This document shows positions 26,993-34,854 of a DNA stretch of 64,000 nucleotides, piece after piece (positions within the stretch are counted from its first letter, which is position 1; every line of letters begins with the position of its first letter). This DNA is from Bacillota bacterium (GTDB lineage Bacteria > Bacillota > Clostridia > Oscillospirales > Ruminococcaceae). A model generated the notes under the pieces. That model was not told the DNA's origin. It made no database searches and was given only the letters and a program-made list of their open reading frames with translations. Position numbers and translations under genes: made by a program. The stretch covers positions 124,001-188,000 of the forward strand of contig JAEWWT010000015.1 in the NCBI GenBank assembly GCA_023396225.1, written 5' to 3'.

Positions 26993-28171
26993 ATGACAAA
27001 AGGAAGAAAAGTTTTTAGAAACAAAAAAAAGTACAGAAAAAAAAGAATTGAACAGGTTGCAATTGTTTTATTAATATTGATAATTGTTGCAGTAGTAGTT
27101 TTCTTTGGATACAGTATAATTGATCCTATAATAAATTTTTTTAAAAATGATGATAACACATCAATTGAAACTGAACCATGGACACCTACAGTTACAACTA
27201 CACAGACAACGGAGGAAAGTTTAACAGATTCTGCTGAAAGCCAGACAACTGCAGCTGAAAATACAACAGGATTTGTTGCATACACATTATCTTCAGAAGA
27301 TTTAGCAACAAAAGCAGCCCTGGAAAAGGCTCTTGACACTGTAAAGGCTAATGGCTATACAGTTGTAGTAGCAGTTTTAAAATCACAGGGTGGTCAGATT
27401 AACTATGTAACAGGATCTGAATTTGCGGCAACAGCTGAACTTAAGGTTAATTCAGAGCTAAATGCAAAGCAGATTGCAGATATTATTAAAAGTAATGAAA
27501 TCACTCCTATTGCAAAAATAAGTGTTCTAAATGATAATAACAGATATGGTGCAAACAGGGTTGGTTCATATAAAATTGCGAGCGATAATTCTACATGGCT
27601 TGATAACGCTCCTTCTGCTGGCGGAAAGCCATGGTTGTCTCCTTTTGAAACGGATACACAGGAATATTATAAGTATTTAATAAAAGAGATATCTGATGCC
27701 GGATTTTCAGAAATTATTTGTGATGATATGATTTTTCCAACATTCAGAAATTCAGATCTTAACTATATTGGAGAAAAAGTTACCAATCCACAGAGATATA
27801 AAGCTTTGATTACTCTTACAGATGTAATTGTAAATTCAGTTACTGATAAATCTAAAATAATTATTGAAACAGATAGTATTGATATTATTTCAGGGAAATC
27901 AGAGATTTTGAAGCCTCAAGAATTGAAAAATGTAAGTTTGGCTGTCAATTATTCTGTAAATGTTATTCCTGCTTCTGATACGATGGAAGCAGATTTAAGC
28001 AAAATGGACAGTCATGACAGAACAAAAGAAGTCTTTACAATTATTAAATCAGGATCTGGTGAACTTAATATTATTCCATATATAAATTCTGAAGGGATTA
28101 ATCAGAGTGAACTTGATGAAATAATTAAAGCACTCAATGAGCTTGGATACCAAAGTTACTATATTTATTGA
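26993..28171 (+). CDS. Membrane-anchored putative glycoside hydrolase (DUF4015-like)
   Basis: A 392-residue protein with a Lys/Arg-rich N-terminus, one membrane span (about 23-43), and a Thr/Glu-rich linker, so the rest is probably outside the cell. The globular part resembles the putative glycosyl hydrolase (DUF4015) family. It has GGKPWLSPF, then EISDAGFSEIICDDMIFP, close to the family pattern of a barrel strand ending in acidic residues. The substrate is unknown. It lies 18 bases after the Rnf-like trio and before a strong terminator, so it is likely co-transcribed with it. Confidence 0.65.
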   Translation: MTKGRKVFRNKKKYRKKRIEQVAIVLLILIIVAVVVFFGYSIIDPIINFFKNDDNTSIETEPWTPTVTTTQTTEESLTDSAESQTTAAENTTGFVAYTLSSEDLATKAALEKALDTVKANGYTVVVAVLKSQGGQINYVTGSEFAATAELKVNSELNAKQIADIIKSNEITPIAKISVLNDNNRYGANRVGSYKIASDNSTWLDNAPSAGGKPWLSPFETDTQEYYKYLIKEISDAGFSEIICDDMIFPTFRNSDLNYIGEKVTNPQRYKALITLTDVIVNSVTDKSKIIIETDSIDIISGKSEILKPQELKNVSLAVNYSVNVIPASDTMEADLSKMDSHDRTKEVFTIIKSGSGELNIIPYINSEGINQSELDEIIKALNELGYQSYYIY

Positions 28172-28184
28172 TATTTAATTTAGG

Positions 28185-28217
28185 AAACGCTGATTATTGA
28201 GAAAATCAGCGTTTTTT
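28185..28217 (+). terminator. Terminator after the Rnf-like/hydrolase operon
   Basis: Perfect 11-bp stem (28185-28195 with 28204-28214) and a T run. It closes the operon starting at 24728. Confidence 0.9.
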
Positions 28218-28225
28218 AATATTAA

Positions 28226-28254
28226 TTGACAAGTATTGTTGTGTGTGATAAAAT
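28226..28254 (+). promoter_or_regulatory. Promoter of the glucokinase gene
   Basis: Consensus TTGACA (28226-28231), 17-base spacer, TAAAAT (28249-28254) with extended TGA. Confidence 0.85.
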
Positions 28255-28298
28255 TAATTATATTTCTAATTTTATATAAACATAACGGAGGCTGCAAA

Positions 28299-29249
28299 AT
28301 GAAATATTATATTGGAATTGATTTAGGCGGAACAAATATTAAAGCTGGTGTTGTCAATGAAAATTATGAAATCATTGCTAAATCTACCACTAAAACCAAT
28401 TGTCCTCGTGCAGCAGAGCTGATTGCAGATGATATGGCTAAGGTTTCAATTGAAGCTTGTCAGAATGCAGGTATATCAATTGATCAGATCGAATGGGTAG
28501 GAATTGGTACACCAGGAATTGCAAATAACATTGATGGAACAATTCCATATTCAAATAATCTTGATTTTCATGATGTTCCGATACGAAAATATATTCAGAA
28601 GCATATTAATAAGCCGGTTTATGTTGCTAATGATGCGAATGCGGCAGCTTATGGTGAATTTCTTGCTGGTGCTGCAAAGGGATCACAGAATGCAGTTTGT
28701 ATTACTTTGGGAACAGGAGTAGGCGCAGGTATAATTATTGACGGGAAAATTATTGTAGGTTCAAACTTTGCTGGTGCAGAATTAGGACATATGGTTATTG
28801 AAGCAGATGGTCCTCAGTGTACTTGTGGAAGAAAGGGTTGTTTTGAAGTATTTTCATCTGCAACAGGTCTCATTAATATGACTAAACAGGCAATTGAAAA
28901 AGACAAGGACAGTATTTTATGCGAGTATGAGAAAAGAGACGGAAAGGTTTCTGCGAAACATGCATTTGATGCTATGCGTGCAGGAGATAAGTCAGGAAAA
29001 GCCGTTGTCGATAAGTATGTAAAATATCTTGCTGCTGGAATAACAAATATAATTAATATTTTCCAGCCTGACATTCTCTGTATTGGCGGAGGTGTATGTA
29101 ATGAGGGGGATCCTCTTCTTCTTCCAGTAATTGATCTTGTGAAGAAGGAAGTATACACTAGAATGATTGAGAAAAATACAAAAATAATGCTTGCTGAGCT
29201 TGGGAACGATGCAGGAATAATAGGAGCAGCTTTCCTTGGCAATGCATAA
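28299..29249 (+). CDS. glcK: ROK family glucokinase
   Basis: Phosphorylates glucose with ATP at the entry to glycolysis. The ATP site is DLGGTNIKAG near the N-terminus, the sugar-binding region NDANAAAYGE and LGTGVGAGI follow, and the ROK zinc motif is CTCGRKGCFE. GGAGG precedes ATG 28299; an upstream in-frame ATG (28236) would lie within the promoter region and is rejected. Glucose specificity is inferred from the family pattern; other hexoses are possible. Confidence 0.9.
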   Translation: MKYYIGIDLGGTNIKAGVVNENYEIIAKSTTKTNCPRAAELIADDMAKVSIEACQNAGISIDQIEWVGIGTPGIANNIDGTIPYSNNLDFHDVPIRKYIQKHINKPVYVANDANAAAYGEFLAGAAKGSQNAVCITLGTGVGAGIIIDGKIIVGSNFAGAELGHMVIEADGPQCTCGRKGCFEVFSSATGLINMTKQAIEKDKDSILCEYEKRDGKVSAKHAFDAMRAGDKSGKAVVDKYVKYLAAGITNIINIFQPDILCIGGGVCNEGDPLLLPVIDLVKKEVYTRMIEKNTKIMLAELGNDAGIIGAAFLGNA

Positions 29250-29278
29250 TAACGCACTTTTAAACTTTTGGAGGATAA

Positions 29279-29378
29279 TAACGTGAAAAAAGAATTTTTC
29301 ACGTTGCTATTTGTTCCTTTTCTGCAAAAAAGCAGCAGAAATTTTGCTTTGCAAAAACGGAATAAATAGTAGAAAGGA
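29279..29378. repeat. Palindromic leader repeat, copy 3 (before ilvD)
   Basis: It begins with a cgtgaaaaa/tttttcacg hairpin (29282-29303). An outer stem ctatttgttcc/ggaataaatag (about 29306 and 29359) then encloses a tctgc/gcaga hairpin and a perfect ttttgc/gcaaaa hairpin. It ends in AGAAAGGA (29371-29378). It is the closest relative of the copy before remA. Confidence 0.75.
29283..29369 (+). CDS. Possible 28-residue leader peptide upstream of ilvD
   Basis: A GTG with GGAGG eight bases upstream opens a 28-codon frame ending in TAG, 22 bases before the ilvD start. The peptide begins VKKEFFTLLF and has SRNFAL, matching the 28-codon frame before remA. It is not enriched in Ile, Val or Leu runs, so classic amino-acid attenuation is not suggested. 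Translated or not, it lies wholly within the repeat. Confidence 0.35.
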   Translation: MKKEFFTLLFVPFLQKSSRNFALQKRNK

Positions 29379-29390
29379 ATGGGTATTAAA

Positions 29391-31052
29391 ATGAAAAGTA
29401 GTTCAATAAAATTCGGTACAAATAATGCTCCTCACCGTGCACTATTTCATGCACTTGGAATGACAAACGAAGAAATGTCACGTCCTATGATCGGAATTGT
29501 AAGCTCATATAATGAAATTGTTCCAGGTCATATAAATATTGACAAAATTGTTGATGCTGTTAAGCTTGGAGTAGCAATGGCAGGGGGAACGCCAGTTGTA
29601 TTTCCTGCAATAGCAGTATGCGATGGAATAGCTATGGGACACAAGGGTATGAAATATTCTTTGGTTACCAGAGATCTGATTGCTGATTCTACTGAAGCAA
29701 TGGCACTTGCACATGGATTTGATGCTCTGGTTATGGTTCCAAACTGTGATAAAAATGTTCCTGGACTTCTTATGGCAGCAGCACGACTGAATATACCATG
29801 TATTTTTGTAAGCGGAGGTCCAATGCTTGCAGGTCATGTTGACGGTCATAAGACAAGTTTTTCAAGCATTTCAGAAGCTGTCGGTGAGTTTAATGCAGGA
29901 AGCATTTCGGAGGAAAAGCTTGAAGAGTATGAATGTAAGACTTGTCCTACATGTGGTTCTTGTTCAGGTATGTATACAGCTAATTCCATGAACTGTTTAA
30001 CAGAGGTTCTTGGAATGGGATTGAAGGGAAACGGTACAATTCCTGCAGTTTATTCTCAGCGTATTGAACTTGCAAAGCATGCTGGAATGAAGATAATGGA
30101 ATTGCTTGAAAAGGATATTAAGCCAAGAGATATTATGACTGAGAAGGCGTTTTATAATGCTTTGACTGTTGATATGGCTCTCGGCTGTTCTACAAACAGC
30201 ATGCTTCATCTTCCTGCAATTGCACATGAATGTGAAATAGATATTAACCTTGATATTGCTAATAAGATCAGCGAAAAAACACCTAATCTCTGTCATCTTG
30301 CTCCTGCAGGACATACTTATATTGAAGAGCTTGATGAAGCTGGTGGTGTCTATGCAGTTATGAATGAGCTTAACAAGGAAAATCTTCTTTATACTGATAT
30401 TATAACTGCAACAGGAAAGACTGTCGGTGAAAACATAAGCGGATGTAACAATAAAAATGCAGATGTAATCAGACCGATTGATAATCCATACAGCAAAACA
30501 GGCGGTATTGCTGTTTTAAGAGGCAACCTTGCACCGGATGGCTGTGTTGTAAAGCGTAGTGCTGTTGCACCGGAAATGCTTGCTCATTTAGGACCTGCAA
30601 AAGTATTTGATTGTGAAGAAGATGCAATGGATGCTATTAACAGCGGCAAAATCAATTCTGGTGATGTTGTTGTAATAAGATATGAGGGTCCAAAGGGTGG
30701 TCCTGGAATGAGAGAGATGCTTAATCCTACTTCTGCCATTGTTGGAATGGGACTTGGAAGCACTGTTGCTCTTATTACGGACGGAAGGTTCAGCGGTGCA
30801 ACACGAGGAGCCGCAATAGGACATATTTCTCCTGAAGCTGCTGTAGGCGGACCTATCGGTATAGTAAGAGATGGGGATATTATATCAATCGATATTCCTG
30901 CAAATAAGATTACACTTGAAATTTCTGATGATGAAATGAAGAAAAGACTTGCTGATTTCAGACCTAAGACAAAAGAACTTAAGGGATACCTCAAGAGATA
31001 TGCTAAACTTGTTACTTCTGGTTCAAACGGAGCTATCCTTAATGATGAATAA
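29391..31052 (+). CDS. ilvD: Dihydroxy-acid dehydratase
   Basis: Iron-sulfur dehydratase making 2-keto acids for valine, isoleucine and leucine synthesis. Cluster and active-site segments NCDKNVPG and CPTCGSCSGMYTANSMNC are present, along with GGRFSGATRG near the C-terminus (as DGRFSGATRG). A start at 29391 fits the family N-terminus (MKSSSIKFG); an in-frame ATG at 29379 abuts the ribosome site. No other ilv or leu gene is nearby. It has the repeat leader described at 29279. Confidence 0.95.
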   Translation: MKSSSIKFGTNNAPHRALFHALGMTNEEMSRPMIGIVSSYNEIVPGHINIDKIVDAVKLGVAMAGGTPVVFPAIAVCDGIAMGHKGMKYSLVTRDLIADSTEAMALAHGFDALVMVPNCDKNVPGLLMAAARLNIPCIFVSGGPMLAGHVDGHKTSFSSISEAVGEFNAGSISEEKLEEYECKTCPTCGSCSGMYTANSMNCLTEVLGMGLKGNGTIPAVYSQRIELAKHAGMKIMELLEKDIKPRDIMTEKAFYNALTVDMALGCSTNSMLHLPAIAHECEIDINLDIANKISEKTPNLCHLAPAGHTYIEELDEAGGVYAVMNELNKENLLYTDIITATGKTVGENISGCNNKNADVIRPIDNPYSKTGGIAVLRGNLAPDGCVVKRSAVAPEMLAHLGPAKVFDCEEDAMDAINSGKINSGDVVVIRYEGPKGGPGMREMLNPTSAIVGMGLGSTVALITDGRFSGATRGAAIGHISPEAAVGGPIGIVRDGDIISIDIPANKITLEISDDEMKKRLADFRPKTKELKGYLKRYAKLVTSGSNGAILNDE

Positions 31053-31070
31053 TAAAGAGAAGGTACAGTT

Positions 31071-31475
31071 ATGTCAGTAAAAAAAATGAGTATCACTAAA
31101 ATATTAGGAATTATATTTTTCATTATAACTCTTTTAATTCTTATAATCTGTACCTCTTTTTTGATTTACTTTGGTGGGCAGAAGAAAGTAGTAAATAACT
31201 TTTATACATCAATTCAGCGTCAGGATATTGATATGTACACAGATTCTGTAATTTCAGATCAGGCTGGTGCTTCTAATTTATATACATCATACTACAATGT
31301 ATGGAAGCAATCATTCGGAGAAGATTTTAAGGTGAAATGTAACTTTATAAACAGAGCTTTTCCGGATAAATACATTGTAAATGTGACAGTATATAACAAG
31401 GAAAATTCAGAAGTTCTTAAAGATGTTGAAATTCAGATGAAACGTGAAAATGGCAAGTGGAAGATTGTACTGTAA
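31071..31475 (+). CDS. Hypothetical membrane-anchored small protein
   Basis: A 134-residue protein with a short basic N-terminus and one membrane span (about residues 10-33), then a small soluble domain probably outside the cell. The domain (NNFYTSIQRQDIDMYTDSV...KENGKWKIVL pattern) is reminiscent of secreted NTF2-like/DUF4878 domains, mainly by its ending in a short 'NGKWKI' strand. No enzymatic motif is visible. It sits 18 bases after ilvD and ends before a shared terminator, so it could be co-transcribed with ilvD. Confidence 0.6.
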   Translation: MSVKKMSITKILGIIFFIITLLILIICTSFLIYFGGQKKVVNNFYTSIQRQDIDMYTDSVISDQAGASNLYTSYYNVWKQSFGEDFKVKCNFINRAFPDKYIVNVTVYNKENSEVLKDVEIQMKRENGKWKIVL

Positions 31476-31496
31476 TAGTTAAAAATGCAAAACAAC

Positions 31497-31527
31497 AACC
31501 CCGTTCTTTATTACTAAGAACGGGGTT
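31497..31527. terminator. Two-way terminator between the ilvD unit and tRNA-Leu
   Basis: Perfect 12-bp stem aaccccgttctt/aagaacggggtt. The minus-strand side is followed by a T-rich run, so it ends the tRNA transcript; on the plus side the T run is weaker. Confidence 0.8.
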
Positions 31528-31542
31528 GCGTTATATCTTATA

Positions 31543-31629
31543 TGGTGCCGGTGGCGGGGGTCGAACCCGCACGGTGTTTCCACCACAGGATTTTGAGTCC
31601 AGCACGTCTGCCAATTCCATCACACCGGC
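31543..31629 (-). tRNA. tRNA-Leu (CAA anticodon)
   Basis: An 87-base tRNA on the minus strand with encoded CCA. The acceptor arm GCCGGTG pairs perfectly with CACCGGC. The D-loop region reads TGGAATTGGCAGACG, the anticodon loop is CTCAAAA with CAA at 34-36, a long variable arm (typical of Leu) is present, and the T arm is GCGGGTTCGACCCCCGC. It reads UUG codons. Confidence 0.95.
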
Positions 31630-31692
31630 GCCATATTATTTTAGCATAGTAAATATATTTTGTCAATAGAAAGCATCTGTATATTAAAAATA

Positions 31693-32832
31693 TTATTGAA
31701 CATGACTATTATTACTATCTGGGGATTCAGGTGGAGTTTCAACGTTATATTCACGTCTGTGAGTCGTAATATATTCTTTAATAATAATGTATAATACAGA
31801 CATTAAAGGCACTCCAAGCAGTATTCCTACGATACCACCAAGTCCTGCACCAAGAATAATAGAGAGAAGCACGAGAAGAGGAGGCAACCCTACACTTTTA
31901 CCAACAACCTTAGGATAAATAAGGTTGTTTTCAAATTGCTGCAGTATTATAATAAAAATAATAAACCATACGGCGTCTATTGGCTTAACAAGTAGAAGCA
32001 CCAAGGCTGATGGTATTGTTCCAATAATTGCTCCTACAACAGGAACAAGAGCAGTAATACATATCAATGTGCTTATAAGCGGAGCATAATCAAAGCCGAA
32101 TATAGTCATTCCTATAAAACATAATGCCCCAAGAATAAAGGCTTCAATGATTTGCCCAGAAATAAATTTTGAAAATGTATCGGATACGATACGATAGTAT
32201 TTAGTAAGAATATCAAACTTATCTTTAGGAAGCAAAGCTCCGAAAAATGATGAAATCATATCTTTAAGGCTTTCTTTATCTATAAGAATATAAATTGATA
32301 GAATAATTCCAATAAATATATTTGTTACACCTAGAACAATATTTGATGTTATATTATAGGTTTTCTCAATAATATTTGGTAGGTTAATGCTTATTTTAGA
32401 AATCATATTCATAACATATTCCATTATTCCAAAAGTATCATTGTCAGATAATTTCGTATAATATTGTGTAAAATTATTATAATACTGATTAAAGTTATTG
32501 GAGAACAAAATAATACTATTCTTAATCTGAGGTACAACAAAAGTAATTATTGCACAAAAAATCGCAACAAACAAAAGATAGGTAATTGCTATGCCTAAGC
32601 CATTTACTTTCTTGGGCTTTAGCTTTGGAAATATTTTAGAGATTAATGATTTAATTAAAATAACAGGTCTGTTAAAAATAAATGCAATTACAACACCTAT
32701 TAGTAGTGGTACAAGCAAACTGAATATACTTGAAATTGCAAGTAGTACTGAATCTAGCTTAATAAGCAGAGCAATGCATATAAAAATAATTACTCCGATT
32801 ATTGCAAACAGTCTTATATTCTTTTTATCCAC
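31693..32832 (-). CDS. AI-2E family permease
   Basis: A 379-residue membrane protein of the AI-2E (PerM/TqsA-like) family, with about eight spans. Typical segments are the long hydrophobic N-terminal pairs, the central SDTFSKFISGQIIEA motif and the late ALVPVVGAIIGTIPSA and YPKVVGKSVGLPPLLVLL blocks. A GTG start at 32832 has GGAAGGA upstream. Family members have been linked to export of small molecules or ion antiport; the substrate here is unknown. Confidence 0.88.
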   Translation of the reverse strand: MDKKNIRLFAIIGVIIFICIALLIKLDSVLLAISSIFSLLVPLLIGVVIAFIFNRPVILIKSLISKIFPKLKPKKVNGLGIAITYLLFVAIFCAIITFVVPQIKNSIILFSNNFNQYYNNFTQYYTKLSDNDTFGIMEYVMNMISKISINLPNIIEKTYNITSNIVLGVTNIFIGIILSIYILIDKESLKDMISSFFGALLPKDKFDILTKYYRIVSDTFSKFISGQIIEAFILGALCFIGMTIFGFDYAPLISTLICITALVPVVGAIIGTIPSALVLLLVKPIDAVWFIIFIIILQQFENNLIYPKVVGKSVGLPPLLVLLSIILGAGLGGIVGILLGVPLMSVLYIIIKEYITTHRREYNVETPPESPDSNNSHVQ

Positions 32833-32980
32833 GTAATCATCCTTCCATTATATAATTTACTTTAATATATTATAAATATATCAATATTTATAATATATGT
32901 CAATAAAAATAACTAGAGTAAATGTTATTATCTAATAATTAAACATAAAAGATTAATCATATTTAAATTAGGTATATTTA

Positions 32981-33009
32981 TTGACAAGAAAGTATATTTA
33001 CTGTAAAAT
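32981..33009 (+). promoter_or_regulatory. Promoter of the small lipoprotein gene
   Basis: TTGACA (32981-32986), 17-base spacer, TAAAAT (33004-33009), 46 bases before the start. Confidence 0.75.
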
Positions 33010-33054
33010 TTTAATGCGTATTTATATGACAAAAATTAGAATGAGGGTAATAAG

Positions 33055-33570
33055 ATGAAAAAGATTTTTACTATATTATTTGTTATTATGTTAATTGTAA
33101 GTCAGACTTCATGCACTAATTCAAAGATTATAACTGAAAATTCTGAAGTATTATCTGAAAATGGAGAAAATGTTCTGCAAACAACATATGATAATAATGC
33201 CAATAACATAATGTTTTATGCCAAAAAAGAAAATTGGAATTGTATCAATTATTCTGAAGATGAATGGCTATACACTTCCTGGATAGTATATTATGATGGA
33301 ATTGTTGAGAAATTTGATATGTTTAATCTAAGTGGAGAGAAAAATAAAATAACATATACATTGAGTGATAAATCATTAAAAAAAATGATTAAATTGTTGA
33401 ACAGAAAATTTAAAAGTATTGACAAGGGTTCAAGTGCTTGTGATGGTACTGGCTGGACTATGATTTATTATAGTATGGACAACACTCAAATACATTCATT
33501 TGAAGGGTACATATATGACATTATACCTCTTGAACAAATTCAGAAAATACTTGAAGATAATGATGAGTAA
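33055..33570 (+). CDS. Hypothetical lipoprotein
   Basis: A 171-residue secreted protein. A basic hydrophobic N-terminus ends in QTSC, a plausible lipobox cysteine at about residue 21 followed by Thr/Asn/Ser/Lys. The mature part has no recognisable catalytic motif (contains SACDGTGWTMIYYSMDN). It has its own promoter and lies just before the ribosomal-protein operon. Function unknown; a surface protein processed by Lgt is inferred. Confidence 0.65.
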   Translation: MKKIFTILFVIMLIVSQTSCTNSKIITENSEVLSENGENVLQTTYDNNANNIMFYAKKENWNCINYSEDEWLYTSWIVYYDGIVEKFDMFNLSGEKNKITYTLSDKSLKKMIKLLNRKFKSIDKGSSACDGTGWTMIYYSMDNTQIHSFEGYIYDIIPLEQIQKILEDNDE

Positions 33571-33620
33571 ATGAATTAGTATATGTCTCAAATAAAATAA
33601 CAAATTTATGAATAAAAAGC

Positions 33621-33649
33621 TTGACAAATGCAGAAAATGCATATATAAT
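33621..33649 (+). promoter_or_regulatory. Promoter of the rpsL-rpsG-fusA operon
   Basis: Perfect consensus TTGACA (33621-33626), 17-base spacer, TATAAT (33644-33649). Confidence 0.9.
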
Positions 33650-33708
33650 AATTAAATGTGTGAGAGTTTATGCTCTTATATAAATTTTTTAAGAAAGGAG
33701 TTAGATTA

Positions 33709-34134
33709 ATGCCTACATTTAATCAGTTGGTTCGTAAGGGCAGAGATGTAATTGAAAAGAAGTCTACAGCACCAGCTCTTCAGAAGGGATACAATTCCAA
33801 GAAGAAGGTTGCTATCAATCAGAGCTCACCTCAGAAAAGAGGCGTTTGCACTGCTGTAAGAACTGCAACACCTAAGAAGCCTAACTCAGCTATGAGAAAG
33901 ATTGCCAGAGTAAGACTTACAAACGGTAATGAAGTAACAGCTTACATTCCTGGTATCGGTCATAACCTTCAGGAACACTCTGTAGTTCTTATCAGAGGCG
34001 GAAGAGTTAAGGATCTCCCTGGTGTACGTTACCATATTATCAGAGGTACACTTGATGCTCAGGGTGTAGCTAAGAGAAATCAAGCTCGTTCTAAGTACGG
34101 AGCTAAGAGACCAAAGGCTGGAGCAGCTAAGTAA
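33709..34134 (+). CDS. rpsL: 30S ribosomal protein S12
   Basis: Decoding-centre ribosomal protein. It begins MPTFNQLVRKGR and contains KKPNSAMRKIARVRL and the conserved region GIGHNLQEHSVVLIRGGRVKDLPG that interacts with 16S rRNA near the A site. The start at 33709 has AAAGGAG nearby; an upstream ATG (33670) is rejected. First of the str operon (rpsL, rpsG, fusA). Confidence 0.97.
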   Translation: MPTFNQLVRKGRDVIEKKSTAPALQKGYNSKKKVAINQSSPQKRGVCTAVRTATPKKPNSAMRKIARVRLTNGNEVTAYIPGIGHNLQEHSVVLIRGGRVKDLPGVRYHIIRGTLDAQGVAKRNQARSKYGAKRPKAGAAK

Positions 34135-34306
34135 TAAGCACAGCTTATTAAATTTGTAGAACTCATGAAACCACAGGATTTATGTGGAGTATTCATTTAA
34201 TATATATTGAATACCTCTGCATTGGTCAACGTGTCATCGTAACCTATAAAGTTTGTGGAATGAAGCGAGTACCTATGATATCATTACTATGAAGGAGGGA
34301 AGTACT

Positions 34307-34777
34307 GTGCCAAGAAGAGGTAATATAGCAAAACGTGATGTTTTGCTCGATCCTGTTTATAATTCTGAAATTGTAACACGTCTCGTCAACAACATTATGC
34401 TTGATGGTAAGAAGGGTGTTGCTCAGAAGATAGTTTACGGCGCATTTGAAATTGTAGCTGAAAAGACAGGTAAGGATGCTTTAGAAGTTTTTGATCAGGC
34501 TATGGAAAATATTATGCCGTTGCTCGAGGTAAAGGCTCGCCGTGTTGGTGGTGCTACTTACCAGGTGCCAATGGAGGTTAGACCTGAAAGAAAGCAGACT
34601 CTTGGATTAAGATGGTTAACATCATATTCAAGAGCTAGAAACGAAAAAACAATGAGGGAAAGACTTGCTGCAGAAATTTTGGATGCCAGCAATGGTACCG
34701 GAGGAGCTTGCAAGAAGCGTGAAGATACTCATAAGATGGCTGAAGCTAACAAGGCTTTTGCACATTACCGCTGGTAA
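34307..34777 (+). CDS. rpsG: 30S ribosomal protein S7
   Basis: Primary 16S rRNA-binding protein that nucleates assembly of the 30S head. Sequence begins PRRGN and has KVMLDGKKG-type (NIMLDGKKG) and LRWLTSYSRAR segments. A GTG start at 34307 is chosen because AAGGAGGG lies at the right distance; an in-frame ATG at 34253 is rejected. The 172-base gap after rpsL contains two short hairpins (ccaca/tgtgg, tattca/tgaata) and could be a regulatory site, as in E. coli where S7 binds this interval. Confidence 0.96.
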   Translation: MPRRGNIAKRDVLLDPVYNSEIVTRLVNNIMLDGKKGVAQKIVYGAFEIVAEKTGKDALEVFDQAMENIMPLLEVKARRVGGATYQVPMEVRPERKQTLGLRWLTSYSRARNEKTMRERLAAEILDASNGTGGACKKREDTHKMAEANKAFAHYRW

Positions 34778-34854
34778 TTTCTTTACGATACATGACGTGA
34801 CGATCGGAACACATTCTTAAAAATATTTCCGATTATTATTTGGAGGAGAAGATT

